Both the position numbers and the translations under genes were made by a program. DNA of 64,000 bases. Origin: Streptomyces sp. cf386. Lineage in GTDB: Bacteria; Actinomycetota; Actinomycetes; Streptomycetales; Streptomycetaceae. The notes under the pieces are model-generated. The model had not been told where the DNA came from and did not search any database. It saw only the letters and a program-made list of their open reading frames with translations. Of this stretch, positions 19,275 to 28,163 are shown in pieces; the stretch's first letter is position 1; each line of letters starts with the position of its first letter. The stretch spans positions 372,001 to 436,000 of the forward strand of contig NZ_FNHV01000004.1 in the NCBI RefSeq assembly GCF_900103585.1, in the 5' to 3' direction.

Positions 19275-20018
19275 GTGCTGGACTACGACAAGGAAGCGGA
19301 GCGGTACGACGCCTCGCGCGGCGGCGAGCCCAGGGCGGCGGCCGCGGCGGAGGCCGTGCTGGGACTTCTGCCGGACGCGACCCGGCGCCTGCTCGACGTC
19401 GCCTGCGGCACCGGCATCGTGACGCGGCGGCTCGCGGCCGGACGGGACGGCCTGCGTGTGACCGGCGTCGACCTCGCGCCCGGCATGGCACGGCAGGCCG
19501 CCGCCCGCATGCCCGGCGCCGTCGTGCTCGCCGACAGCCGCCGGCTGCCGTTCCCGGTCGGCCGGTTCGACGCCGTCAGCAGTGTGTGGCTGCTGCACCT
19601 GGCCCGCACGGACGACGACGTGCGCACCACCGTCGGTGAGTGTGCGCGCATGCTGCGGCCCGGCGGGGTCTACGTCACCACGGTCGACAAGGCCGCCGCC
19701 CACAACGTGGGCAGTGACATCGACGCCGTGATGGCGTCCCGCCCGCGCCGCCCGGCCCGGGACGAGGCGGCGCTCGTCGCGTCGTACGCCCTCGACCACG
19801 GCCTGCTCCCGGCCGGGCAGGCAGGCTTCACGGGCCGCGGTCAGGGCCGCAGTCCCCGCCGCACGATCGCCGACCTGCGCCGGGGCTGGTTCGTCACCCT
19901 GCCGCCCGGTGACGCGCGCGCCGACGACTTCGCCGCCCGGCTGGCGCGACTCCCGGACCAGGACCGGCCCCGGCCGGACCCGGTGTTCACGCTCCGGGCG
20001 TTCCGGAAGCCCGGGTGA
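19275..20018 (+). CDS. Class I SAM-dependent methyltransferase
   Basis: A 247-residue methyltransferase with motif I LLDVACGTGIVTRRLA, motif II VTGVDLAPGMARQAA and a post-motif RFDAVSSVWLLHLA. It is similar to ubiquinone/menaquinone-type or natural-product methyltransferases, but the substrate cannot be told. The start is GTG 19275, only 5 bp after the pterin dehydratase stop, so they are probably co-transcribed. Its end overlaps the convergent gene by 32 bp. Confidence 0.85.
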   Translation: MLDYDKEAERYDASRGGEPRAAAAAEAVLGLLPDATRRLLDVACGTGIVTRRLAAGRDGLRVTGVDLAPGMARQAAARMPGAVVLADSRRLPFPVGRFDAVSSVWLLHLARTDDDVRTTVGECARMLRPGGVYVTTVDKAAAHNVGSDIDAVMASRPRRPARDEAALVASYALDHGLLPAGQAGFTGRGQGRSPRRTIADLRRGWFVTLPPGDARADDFAARLARLPDQDRPRPDPVFTLRAFRKPG

Positions 20019-20463
20019 ACTCCATGACCCAGTTGGACACCCAGGTGTCCCCGCCGTCCACGGAGAACGCCTGCTCCCAGCGGGCCGTGGTGGCCGAGAT
20101 GCCCGACCAGACGAACCGCACCCGCACGTCCTTGCTGTCGTGGGTGTCGTCGCCGTAGAACGCGCCGCGTTCGCCCTCGAAGCGCCCGAACACCGGCGGG
20201 AACAGCTTGCCGGTGCGGCTGGAGGACCAGTTCAGCGACCACTGCTCGGTCTCCCGGTCGAACAGGCGCAGCGTCAGTCCCTTCGAGCCGAGGTGCGGCA
20301 TGTCGATCTCGTCGACGTTGGCGGCGCCGTCGAACAGCGGCCAACAGCGGCTGGTCGCCGGGAACTCCTCCCAGTCGCTGTCCGGGTCGAGGAAGTCGGT
20401 GCGGCGGCGGTTGACGACGTCCCAGTCGCCGTGGAAGAAGTCGAAGTCGTGCGGGTTGCTCAT
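19987..20463 (-). CDS. Lipocalin-like/DUF1579-like hypothetical protein
   Basis: A 158-residue soluble protein. The head FDFFHGDWDVVNRRRTDFL and repeated Trp/beta-strand pattern (CWPLFDGAANVDEIDMP, WSLNWSSSRTGKLFPPVFGRFEGERGAFYG) resemble DUF1579-type calycin-like proteins often annotated as hypothetical. The start is ATG 20463, overlapping the upstream gene stop by four bases, so it is coupled to it. Both genes diverge from the WYL regulator and share its operator. Confidence 0.7.
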   Translation of the reverse strand: MSNPHDFDFFHGDWDVVNRRRTDFLDPDSDWEEFPATSRCWPLFDGAANVDEIDMPHLGSKGLTLRLFDRETEQWSLNWSSSRTGKLFPPVFGRFEGERGAFYGDDTHDSKDVRVRFVWSGISATTARWEQAFSVDGGDTWVSNWVMEFTRASGTPGA

Positions 20464-20939
20464 GTGCGGTCTCCAGTGGTGCCCTCGGGCAGGGAGTCGG
20501 CCAAGTAGGCCTTCAGGTCCGGGACTTCGGGCGCGAGCAGGTGCCGCACCCAGGCGTCCCGTTCGTGCAGGATCGGCGGGAGTTCCCAGACGCAGCCGAT
20601 CCACGGCAGGTCGGGCGCGATGAAGTGGCTGGGGTCGTTGTCCGGGCAGCCGAGCACCGGCTGGCCCGCCGCCGCGCCCTTGAAGTGCAGGACGTTGTCC
20701 CACACCCAGCTGTACACGTTGAGGTAGGCGCCGTCGTCGCCGCCCCGGTGCAGGACCACGAACGTCGCCGGGGGCGTGCCGTCCGGCTCCGGCAGCAGTT
20801 CCGGCAGGATCGCGTACGCCGCCTTCTCGACCTCGGGCGCGATGCCAGCCGGGTCGTCCGTGACGTGATAGCGCTTGATGTGTCGACCCGCTACCTCGAT
20901 CGGTGGCGGCACGGTCAGCAGTTTCTCGGTGAAGCCCAT
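20460..20939 (-). CDS. Hypothetical protein, first gene of WYL-linked pair
   Basis: A 159-residue soluble protein of unrecognised family. It is rich in Trp/Pro with segments VEKAAYAILPELLPEPDGTPPATFVVLHRG, YLNVYSWVWDNVLHFKG and WIGCVWELPPILHERDAWVRHLL. No catalytic motif, signal peptide or membrane segment is seen. It starts at ATG 20939, 33 bp from the divergent regulator, and overlaps the next gene (ATGA). The operator at 20961-20981 lies in its promoter, so it is a likely target of that regulator. Confidence 0.75.
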   Translation of the reverse strand: MGFTEKLLTVPPPIEVAGRHIKRYHVTDDPAGIAPEVEKAAYAILPELLPEPDGTPPATFVVLHRGGDDGAYLNVYSWVWDNVLHFKGAAAGQPVLGCPDNDPSHFIAPDLPWIGCVWELPPILHERDAWVRHLLAPEVPDLKAYLADSLPEGTTGDRT

Positions 20940-20960
20940 GGCAGGACGCTAGGACCGCTT

Positions 20961-20981
20961 CACTGACACCATGTGTCAGTG
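20961..20981. promoter_or_regulatory. Perfect inverted-repeat operator of the WYL regulator
   Basis: Nine-base arms CACTGACAC and GTGTCAGTG flank a 3-bp spacer. The repeat covers the GTG start of the regulator and the promoter of the divergent pair, so one dimer could repress both directions. Confidence 0.75.
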
Positions 20982-21947
20982 AAGTCCAGCCGACTCGTCT
21001 CGATCCTGCTCCTCCTCCAGACCCGGGGCCGGATGACCGCCGCCCAGCTCGCCGAGGAGCTGGAGGTGTCCGTCCGCACCGTCTACCGGGACGTCGACGC
21101 GCTGAGCGCGGCCGGTGTGCCGCTGTACGGGGACGCCGGTCATGCCGGGGGCTATCGGCTGCTGGACGGCTATCGCACCCGCCTCACCGGGCTGACCGCC
21201 GACGAGGCCGAGGCGCTGTTCCTCGCCGGCATCCCCGGTCCGGCCGCCGAACTGGGCCTCGGCTCGGTGCTCGCCGCCGCCCAGCTCAAGGTCCGCGCCG
21301 CCCTTCCCGAGGAACTGCGCGTCCATGCCGATCGGATCAGCGGCCGTTTCCACCTGGACGCCCCCGGCTGGTACGCGGACGGCGAGGAGGCCCCGTACCT
21401 TCCGGCGGTCGCCGACGCGGTGTGGAACAGCCGCGTGCTGCACGTCGTCTACCGGCGCTGGCGCGAGCCCACGGACGTGGAGCGTCGCCTGGAGCCGTAC
21501 GGTCTGGTCCTCAAGGCGGGCCGCTGGTACGTCGTCGCCGGCCCCGGACCGCGCACCTTCCGCGTCGACCAGATCCTCGAACTCACCCCGTCCGACGAGG
21601 AGTTCGAACGCCCCGGTGACTTCGACCTGACCGTGTACTGGAAGGCGTACCAGCGGGACTTCCACGACCGCCTGTACAGCGCGGAGGCGGTGGTACGGCT
21701 GGCACCGGGAGTCGCGCTCTCCGGGCCGCTCGCCCGTGCCGTAACCGCGAACGGCCGTGCCGACGCCGACGGCTGGATCCGGGCCACCGTCCCCATCGAG
21801 TCGGTCGACCACGCGCACGGCGAGTTCCTGCGGCTGGGCACGGACGTCGAGGTGCTCCAGCCGCAGGAGCTGCGCGAGCGGATCGCCCGTACCGCGACCG
21901 AACTGGCCGAAAGATACGGCAACTTCGCGGTGCGCGGCGACCACTGA
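20973..21947 (+). CDS. YafY/DeoR-type transcriptional regulator with WYL domain
   Basis: A 324-residue regulator. The N-terminal winged HTH is SSRLVSILLLLQTRGRMTAAQLAEELEVSVRTVYRDVDALSAAGVPLYGDAGHAGGYRLLDGY, followed by a WYL domain (VYRRWREPTDVERRLEPYGLVLKAGRWYVVAGP) and a WCX-type C-terminus. The GTG start at 20973 lies within a perfect inverted repeat, which points to autoregulation. No upstream Shine-Dalgarno is obvious, so the transcript could be leaderless. YafY-type regulators usually control the adjacent divergent genes. Confidence 0.9.
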   Translation: MSVKSSRLVSILLLLQTRGRMTAAQLAEELEVSVRTVYRDVDALSAAGVPLYGDAGHAGGYRLLDGYRTRLTGLTADEAEALFLAGIPGPAAELGLGSVLAAAQLKVRAALPEELRVHADRISGRFHLDAPGWYADGEEAPYLPAVADAVWNSRVLHVVYRRWREPTDVERRLEPYGLVLKAGRWYVVAGPGPRTFRVDQILELTPSDEEFERPGDFDLTVYWKAYQRDFHDRLYSAEAVVRLAPGVALSGPLARAVTANGRADADGWIRATVPIESVDHAHGEFLRLGTDVEVLQPQELRERIARTATELAERYGNFAVRGDH

Positions 21948-21986
21948 GGATTCGGAATCCGTCCGTCCTCCCAGGAGGTACGTCTC

Positions 21987-23861
21987 GTGCAGCACCCGCA
22001 CAAGCACCGCAGACGAAGGGTCGTCCTCTCCGCGCTGGGCGCCACCGCCGCACTCGTCGCCGCCGGACTCACCACCCTGAACGGCGTCGGCAAGGCCGAG
22101 GCCGCCACCGCCCGCCAGGTCGAGAAGCTGGACCGGGGCGTGGTCAGCGTCCACACGTCGAGCGGCAACCTGGTCAGCTGGCGCTGGCTGGGCACCGACC
22201 CGAACGACGTCTCCTTCAACGTCTACCGGGCCGGCGCGTTGGTCAACTCGACCCCGATCACCGGTTCCACCAATTACTTCCACTCCGGCGCCCCCGAACA
22301 GGCCGACTACACCGTCCGCGCGATCGTCGGCGGCGTCGAGCAGGGCGACTCGGTCCACGCCGTCCAGTTCCGCCCGGGCTACAAGGACGTCCCCATCAGC
22401 CCGCCGGCCGGCGGCACGACCCCCGACGGAGTGGCGTACACCTACGAGGCCAACGACGCCTCCATCGGCGACCTCGACGGCGACGGCGCCCTCGACATCG
22501 TCCTCAAGTGGCAGCCCACCAACGCCAAGGACAACTCCCAGTCCGGCTACACCGGCAACACGTTCGTCGACGGCATCAAGCTCGACGGCACCCGGCTGTG
22601 GCGCGTCGACCTGGGCCGCAACATCCGCTCCGGCGCGCACTACACGCAGTTCCAGGTGTACGACTACGACGGCGACGGCAAGGCCGAGGTCGCCATGAAG
22701 ACCGCCGACGGCACGGTCGACGGCACGGGCGCGGTGATCGGCAGTTCGTCGGCCGACCACCGGAACTCGTCCGGCTACATCCTGTCCGGCCCCGAGTACC
22801 TGACCATGTTCAACGGCCAGACCGGCAAGGCGATGCAGTCGGTGGACTACGTCCCGGCCAGGGGCTCGGTCGCGTCGTGGGGCGACTCCTACGGCAACCG
22901 GGTCGACCGATTCCTCGCCGGAACCGCCTACGTGGACGGCTCACGCCCCTCGCTCATCATGGCGCGTGGCTACTACACCCGTACGGTCATCGCGGCCTGG
23001 GACTGGCGAGGCGGCAGTTTCACCCGCCGCTGGACGTTCGACACCAACTCCTCCACCAACACCGGCAAAGGCTTCGACGGCCAGGGCTCGCACAGCCTGT
23101 CCGTCGGGGACGTCGACGGGGACGGCAAGGACGAGATCGTCTACGGCGCGATGGCCGTCGACGACAACGGCAACGGCCTGTGGACCACCAGGACCGGCCA
23201 CGGTGACGCCCAGCACCTCGGCGACCTCGACCCCTCGCGCGCGGGCCTGGAGTACTTCAAGGTCTCGGAGTCCACGTCCCAGCCGGCCGAGCTGTACATC
23301 AACCCGGCCAACGGGACCGTGAACTGGTCCCTCGCCGCCTGCTGCGACAACGGCCGCGGAGTCGCCGGCGACATCTGGGCGGGCAACGACGGCGCCGAGG
23401 TGTGGTCCGCCTCCGACACGTCGATCCGCGACGAGGCCGGCGCCACCAAGGGCCGCGAGCCGTCCTCCGTCAACTTCCTGTCCTGGTGGGACGGCGACCC
23501 CGTCCGCGAACTTCTCGACGGCACCCGCATCGACAAGTACGGCACATCCTCCGACACCCGCCTGCTGACCGGCTCCGGCGTCTCCTCCAACAACGGCACC
23601 AAGGCCACGCCCGTCCTGTCCGGCGACATCCTCGGCGACTGGCGCGAGGAGGTCATCTGGCGCACCAGCGGCAACACGGCACTGCGGATCTACTCCACGC
23701 CGTACGAGACGAGCACGAAGATCACGACCCTGCTCCACGACACGATGTACCGCACGGGCCTCGCCTGGCAGAACACCGCGTACAACCAGCCTCCGCACCC
23801 GAGCTTCTTCATCGGCAACGGCATGGGCACGGCGCCCCGGCCGACCGTCTACACACCCTGA
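21987..23861 (+). CDS. Secreted rhamnogalacturonan lyase, polysaccharide lyase family 11
   Basis: A 624-residue exported enzyme. An Arg-rich signal peptide (HPHKHRRRRVVLSALGATAALVAAGLTTL) ends near AEA-A at residue 40. The mature protein begins RQVEKLDRGVVSVHTSSGNLVSWRWLGTDPNDVSFNVYR, typical of PL11, and contains repeated Asp-rich calcium-binding loops (GDLDGDGALDIVLKWQ, YDYDGDGKAEVAMKTADG, GDVDGDGKDEIVYGA) of the eight-bladed propeller. It cleaves the pectin rhamnogalacturonan I backbone by beta-elimination. The start is GTG 21987 after CCAGGAGG. A strong hairpin terminator follows, and it opens the plant cell wall degradation island. Confidence 0.93.
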   Translation: MQHPHKHRRRRVVLSALGATAALVAAGLTTLNGVGKAEAATARQVEKLDRGVVSVHTSSGNLVSWRWLGTDPNDVSFNVYRAGALVNSTPITGSTNYFHSGAPEQADYTVRAIVGGVEQGDSVHAVQFRPGYKDVPISPPAGGTTPDGVAYTYEANDASIGDLDGDGALDIVLKWQPTNAKDNSQSGYTGNTFVDGIKLDGTRLWRVDLGRNIRSGAHYTQFQVYDYDGDGKAEVAMKTADGTVDGTGAVIGSSSADHRNSSGYILSGPEYLTMFNGQTGKAMQSVDYVPARGSVASWGDSYGNRVDRFLAGTAYVDGSRPSLIMARGYYTRTVIAAWDWRGGSFTRRWTFDTNSSTNTGKGFDGQGSHSLSVGDVDGDGKDEIVYGAMAVDDNGNGLWTTRTGHGDAQHLGDLDPSRAGLEYFKVSESTSQPAELYINPANGTVNWSLAACCDNGRGVAGDIWAGNDGAEVWSASDTSIRDEAGATKGREPSSVNFLSWWDGDPVRELLDGTRIDKYGTSSDTRLLTGSGVSSNNGTKATPVLSGDILGDWREEVIWRTSGNTALRIYSTPYETSTKITTLLHDTMYRTGLAWQNTAYNQPPHPSFFIGNGMGTAPRPTVYTP

Positions 23862-23891
23862 GCAGGGCAAGCGGTCCTCTCCGGTGATAAC

Positions 23892-23930
23892 AACGGCGGC
23901 CGTCCAAGGCTCCCCCCGACGGCCGCCGTT
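23892..23930 (+). terminator. Rho-independent-type hairpin after PL11 gene
   Basis: Perfect 13-bp stem: AACGGCGGCCGTC (23892-23904) pairs with GACGGCCGCCGTT (23918-23930), with a 13-base loop. It ends the lyase transcript. Confidence 0.85.
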
Positions 23931-23997
23931 GACCTCAACCGAGCTTGAGGTTCTACGGTGATCGTGTTCTGGCGATCGCTTGAGGGAGGGACGACGG

Positions 23998-24462
23998 GTG
24001 AGCGTGACACTCAGGGAGTATTCGCAGGAGGAGCTGGCCGCCCAGCCCATCGGTGCGTGGAGCGGCGAGGCGTACCGGCTGGTGGTCGGAGCCATCCGGG
24101 CGCAGTTGGCGGTGGAGGGCCTCACACAGCCGCATTGGTGGACGCTCAACCACGTCGCGGGGGATCCGGGCAGGTGGACCCGTGCGGCGTTGATCGAGCG
24201 GCTGACGAAGTACGAGGACCTCGGGATCGACTTCGACGGTGTCTTCGACGACCTCGTCGCCCGTGGGTGGCTCACGGAGGATGCGGGAGCCATGACGCTG
24301 ACCGAGGCGGGGGAGGACGGGCGCCTTCGGGCCAGGGAACGCAACTTGCGCGTGCATCGGCAGACGCACGAAGGCATCGACACGGCCGACTTCGTGACCA
24401 CCATCAACGTCCTGCGTCGCATGGTCGCCAACCTGGGCGGCGACGGCGATCTGCCCGACTGA
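23998..24462 (+). CDS. MarR-like winged-helix protein
   Basis: A 154-residue protein with a helical N-terminus (LREYSQEELAAQPIGAWSGEAYRLVVGAIRAQLA) and a winged-helix-like middle (LTQPHWWTLNHVAG, LIERLTKYEDLGIDFDGVFDDLVARGWLTEDAGAMTLTEAGEDGRLRARE), which looks like a MarR-family regulator. The start is taken as GTG 23998 after GAGGGAGGG at 23983-23991. It is not obviously linked to the neighbouring lyase, from which a terminator separates it. Confidence 0.72.
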   Translation: MSVTLREYSQEELAAQPIGAWSGEAYRLVVGAIRAQLAVEGLTQPHWWTLNHVAGDPGRWTRAALIERLTKYEDLGIDFDGVFDDLVARGWLTEDAGAMTLTEAGEDGRLRARERNLRVHRQTHEGIDTADFVTTINVLRRMVANLGGDGDLPD

Positions 24463-24540
24463 CGGGTTCGGTGATCCGTACAACCATGCAAGTTCTTCAC
24501 GGGTCCTTCACATGCGTACTACCGAGAACCTGGGGAGAGC

Positions 24541-25143
24541 ATGTTCCAGCACACCCGCATTCGCCTCGCCGCCACCGCGGCCGCCGCCGTCGCCGCGATC
24601 GGTCTGAGCGCCTGTGGCAGCGGCTCCGGTGACGAGATCGTCGACAAGCCGAAGGCGAACGCCTCCGCCGACGCCGACAGCGGCAAGGAGAAGGAGCCCG
24701 CCGCCGAGAAGAGCAGTGCCGCGCCCGACGTCGCCAAGGTCGGCGACACGCTCGCCCTGAAGGGCATGGAGAGCGGCAGCGGACTGGACGTCACCGTCGT
24801 CAAGGTCGTCGACAACGCCAAGTCCGGCGACGAGTTCTTCGCCCCCGAGGACGGCAACCGGTGGGTCGGCGTGCAGTTCCAGCTCGTCAACACCGGCACC
24901 GAGGTCTACTCCGACGCTCCCGGGAACGGGGCGAAGATGGCCGACGACCAGGGCCAGCAGTTCGGGACCACTCTTGCCGACATCTCGGCCGGCCCGTCCA
25001 TGTCGTCGGACGTCCGGCTGAAGCCCGGCGCGAAGACGCTGGGCTGGGTCGTGTTCGAGGTGCCGAAGGCGTCGAAGGCGGCCACGGTCACGTTCGCGAT
25101 GGACTCGGGCTTCGCCCAGCAGGTCGGGGAGTGGAAGCTGTAG
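24541..25143 (+). CDS. Lipoprotein with DUF4352 domain
   Basis: A 200-residue surface lipoprotein. The signal peptide ends in the lipobox LSAC, with the lipidated cysteine at residue 25. A charged low-complexity linker (residues 31-65) leads to a DUF4352/telokin-like beta-sandwich (GDTLALKGMESGSGLDVTVVKVVDNA, NRWVGVQFQLVNTGTEVYSD, GWVVFEVPKASKAATVTF). The function of DUF4352 is unknown; it is thought to be extracellular binding. It is a single gene with its own terminator. Confidence 0.87.
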   Translation: MFQHTRIRLAATAAAAVAAIGLSACGSGSGDEIVDKPKANASADADSGKEKEPAAEKSSAAPDVAKVGDTLALKGMESGSGLDVTVVKVVDNAKSGDEFFAPEDGNRWVGVQFQLVNTGTEVYSDAPGNGAKMADDQGQQFGTTLADISAGPSMSSDVRLKPGAKTLGWVVFEVPKASKAATVTFAMDSGFAQQVGEWKL

Positions 25144-25164
25144 GAGAGACCTGTAGGAGAGACA

Positions 25165-25196
25165 GAGGGCGCGTGCCTGCGACGACACGCGCCCTC
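25165..25196. terminator. Hairpin terminator between lipoprotein and GH74 genes
   Basis: Perfect 11-bp stem GAGGGCGCGTG (25165-25175) with CACGCGCCCTC (25186-25196). It lies between convergent genes and could serve both. Confidence 0.8.
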
Positions 25197-25211
25197 GGGC
25201 TCGGCTCACGC

Positions 25212-27875
25212 TCAACTCACGGCACAGCTCTGGTCGCCCACCTTGAACGCGGTCGGCTTCGCGTTCGCCCCCGACCAGCTCCCGGTGAACCCAAAACTCA
25301 CGGACGCACCGGCCGCCACGTTCCCGTTCCAGCCCACGTTCCTCGCGGTCACCGCCGATCCCGACTGGGTGTACTCGGCGTTCCACAGCTGCGAGATCTG
25401 CTGCCCGTCCGCGAAGGACCAGCCGAGGGACCAGCCGCTCCACGCACTTGAACCGGTGTTGGACAGCTGCACATCCGCCTGGAAACCGCCCGACCACTGG
25501 TTGGTGACCTTGTACGTCACCGCGCAGGCACCGGTCGGCGTCGGCGTGGGGTCGGTTCCGCCGCCACCGTCTCCGCCACCCGTGTCCGACGAGTCGCCGT
25601 AGATGACCCCGCGTCCGTTCGTCGCCACGTACACCCGCCCGTACACCCGCGGATCACCCGTGATCGCCGCCCCCGTCCAACCCCACTGGTGGGCGTCGTC
25701 GTTGATGCGGGTCCAGGTCGCGCCCTTGTCCGTGGAGCGGAAGATGCCGCGTACGCCGCCGATCTTCGCGCTGGTGTAGAGGGTCTGGTACGACGCACCC
25801 GTCGCCGCCTTGCCGAAACCGATCGTGTCGGCGTGCTCGACGCCGGAGAGCTTCGTGAAGCTCGCGCCGCCGTCCGTCGAGTGCCACAGCCCGTACGCAC
25901 CGTCCGTCGCGCCGCCCGCCAGCCACACGTCCCCCTTCACCCCGGGCAGCGCCTTGAAACGGACACTGTCACCGCCGGGCAGGCCACTCGCGGAGCTGGC
26001 CGTGAACGTCGCGCCGCCGTCCGAACTGACGTAGAACTTCCCGGACTTGAAGCCGTAGAAGGTCTTGGGGTCGACCCGGTCGGACTCCACGATCGCATCC
26101 GCCGGGATCCCGCTCGACGCCTGCCACGACGTACCGAAGCCCGTCGTGTACTGCACACCCGTACCCGCCGGGCTCCACACGAACCGGCTGCCGTCCGACG
26201 CCGCCGCGACCGTACCGCCGCCGCTCACGCCCGAAGGATCGGTCCCCGCGAACCAGTTGGCGCCGTTGTCCGTCGAGAAAGCGATGTGCGGACCGGAGTC
26301 GAGATTGCCGACGCGCACCACGGTGTTGGGGTGGGACTCCGCGTAGTCCAGGCTCGTCGTCGTGGTGAAGTTCGGCTGGGTGAACATCATCGACGGCACC
26401 TTGGTGAGGTCCGTGTGCCGGAAGCCGCCGATGTCGCCGAGGGCGCTCAGCAGCGGGGCGCCCGACGGGGGAGAGGCGAGGTCGTTGACCGCCGTCTCCT
26501 CCAGGCCCTGCACCATCGGCTTGATGGTGAACTGGCTCCCGCTGTCCCACTTCGTCAGATCCTCGGTGCCGTAGATCGTCGCACCCGTCCCGTACATCAT
26601 CCGGTTCGAGTCGAACGGGTCGATCTCCAGCGCCTCCGTCATCCAGCCCAGCTTCGGCGTCTGCTCGGGCGGCGAGGGGTTCGCGCCCCAGGTCAACCAC
26701 GGTGACGACGAGACGTCCATCGTGTAGCGGTTGGCGCGGTTGGGATACGACGTGTAGTCCCACGCCTTCGTCCAGGTGCCGCCGCTGTCCGTCGAGCGGA
26801 AGATCTGCGTGTCCGGCCACCAGGAGCTGTACGCCGTCGCCATCACGGTGCCGGGCCGCTGCCGGTCGACGGTCAGCCCGCTGAAGCCGTAGTAGGTGTC
26901 GGCCTCCGCCACCGGGCTGATGTCCGTCCAGGCGCCGGTCGCCGTCGCGTACCGCCACAGCCGGCCCTTGCCGCCGTCGTACGGGCCGCCCTTGTCGCTG
27001 TAGGCGAGATAGAGGTATCCGTTCTCCGCGTCCAGCACGCCCTTGTGCGCCAGGTATCCCGTCGGCTGCCCGGCGACCCGCGACCACGTCGCACCCGCGT
27101 CGGTGGACCGGTACACGGCGTTGTCCTTGTCGGCGACCCCGACGTAGATGGTCTGCGTCGCGCTCCCGGACGTTCCCGTGGACTCGTCGAAGGTGACCCA
27201 GACGATGCCCTGGTTGTCGCTGGCGTATCCGCTGGTGTCGCTCGGATCCTGCACGTAGTTCCCGACGTTGGGGAAGTTCGCCACCTGCGACCAGGTCGCC
27301 CCGGAATCCGTCGACCGCCACAGCCCCTTGCCGCTGGGCGCGCCCAGATACAGCACGCTGTTCCTGTTCGGGTCGACCGCCAGGCGCTCACCCATGCCCC
27401 GGCCGGGCATGTTGCCGCCCAGCTTGAACGGCAGATCGGCCTTCTGCCAGCTCGCGCCCCGGTCGGAGGAGCGCATGACGGCGCCGTTCCCCGGGTCCCA
27501 GCTGTTGGTGTACGTCCCGACCGCTGCGTACACCCGGTCCGGGTCCACGGAGTCGGACGCGAGGCTCACCACACCCGTGTGCCCCCAGTCGCCCCAGCCC
27601 ACCGAGTCCAGCAGCGGCGTCCAGGTCTTCGACGACTCCTGCCAGCGGTAGGCGCCGCCGATGTCGGTGCGGGCGTAGGCGAGGTTCTTCTCGGCGCGGT
27701 TGAAGACGATGCCGGGGACGAAACCGCCGCCGTCGATGCGGGCGTTCTTCCAGGTGTAGGTGTCGGCGCTGATCGACACGTCCTTCGACGCATGGGCGGC
27801 CAGCGCGGGCGGGCTGCCCGCGAGGAGGCCGGCCGCGAGCGCCAGCACCGCCGTGAGGATGCGGGTTCTTCGCAC
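25212..27875 (-). CDS. Secreted xyloglucanase, GH74 with C-terminal CBM2
   Basis: An 887-residue exported enzyme. The signal peptide ends at about residue 26 (PPALA-AH). The GH74 domain (about 35-765) is a double seven-bladed propeller, recognisable from YTWKNARIDGGGFVPGIVFNRAEKNLAYARTDIGGAYRW and repeated S-x-D-x-G-x-x-W Asp-box motifs (SSDRGASWQ, STDSGATWS, STDAGATWS, STDSGGTWT, STDKGATWT). A Gly/Thr/Pro linker leads to a CBM2 at 782-887 with its Cys pair and conserved Trp residues. It attacks xyloglucan, exposing cellulose for the neighbouring GH48 and GH6 enzymes. Its promoter has its own LacI-like palindrome. Confidence 0.93.
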   Translation of the reverse strand: MRRTRILTAVLALAAGLLAGSPPALAAHASKDVSISADTYTWKNARIDGGGFVPGIVFNRAEKNLAYARTDIGGAYRWQESSKTWTPLLDSVGWGDWGHTGVVSLASDSVDPDRVYAAVGTYTNSWDPGNGAVMRSSDRGASWQKADLPFKLGGNMPGRGMGERLAVDPNRNSVLYLGAPSGKGLWRSTDSGATWSQVANFPNVGNYVQDPSDTSGYASDNQGIVWVTFDESTGTSGSATQTIYVGVADKDNAVYRSTDAGATWSRVAGQPTGYLAHKGVLDAENGYLYLAYSDKGGPYDGGKGRLWRYATATGAWTDISPVAEADTYYGFSGLTVDRQRPGTVMATAYSSWWPDTQIFRSTDSGGTWTKAWDYTSYPNRANRYTMDVSSSPWLTWGANPSPPEQTPKLGWMTEALEIDPFDSNRMMYGTGATIYGTEDLTKWDSGSQFTIKPMVQGLEETAVNDLASPPSGAPLLSALGDIGGFRHTDLTKVPSMMFTQPNFTTTTSLDYAESHPNTVVRVGNLDSGPHIAFSTDNGANWFAGTDPSGVSGGGTVAAASDGSRFVWSPAGTGVQYTTGFGTSWQASSGIPADAIVESDRVDPKTFYGFKSGKFYVSSDGGATFTASSASGLPGGDSVRFKALPGVKGDVWLAGGATDGAYGLWHSTDGGASFTKLSGVEHADTIGFGKAATGASYQTLYTSAKIGGVRGIFRSTDKGATWTRINDDAHQWGWTGAAITGDPRVYGRVYVATNGRGVIYGDSSDTGGGDGGGGTDPTPTPTGACAVTYKVTNQWSGGFQADVQLSNTGSSAWSGWSLGWSFADGQQISQLWNAEYTQSGSAVTARNVGWNGNVAAGASVSFGFTGSWSGANAKPTAFKVGDQSCAVS

Positions 27876-27919
27876 GGGGGTCCTTTCCGGGATGTGGGGG
27901 GAGGGAGAGGAAACCGAGA

Positions 27920-27935
27920 TGGTAAGCGCTTGCTA
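27920..27935. promoter_or_regulatory. LacI-type palindromic operator upstream of GH74
   Basis: TGGTAAGCGCTTGCTA has a central perfect AAGCGCTT palindrome with a CG centre typical of LacI-family operators. It lies 45 bp before the xyloglucanase start and differs from the CebR box, so a different repressor may act here. The rest of 27876-28065 shows no gene. Confidence 0.45.
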
Positions 27936-28065
27936 TCGACTGCGAGAGTAGCCGGGCGACCCCCAGTGCGGGAGAGGGCCGCCCGGCGAATCGGCCTCGC
28001 CGTCAGGTGACGAGACCACGCACGCGAAGCCTTCAAGCGGTTCCGCGAAAACGCCGTGAGCCGTC

Positions 28066-28148
28066 ACGCCCCTTTCTTCAGGGACGCGGGGAACTGCGCG
28101 ACCAGCCACAGTGGACCGGCAGACAAGTCACGGCCTTCTCGCGGAGCG
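28066..28148 (-). repeat. Interspersed intergenic repeat, copy C (long form)
   Basis: Minus-orientation copy: GGGGAACTGCGCGACCAGCC core, then CCGGCAG and CGGCCTTCTCGCGGAGCG. The last part is shared with copy E, showing that the element can extend to about 80 bp. The other end forms a hairpin ACGCCCCT-loop-AGGGACGC. It lies between the GH48 stop and the GH74 start. Confidence 0.78.
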
Positions 28149-28163
28149 CTTGGCGGGGGCTGG

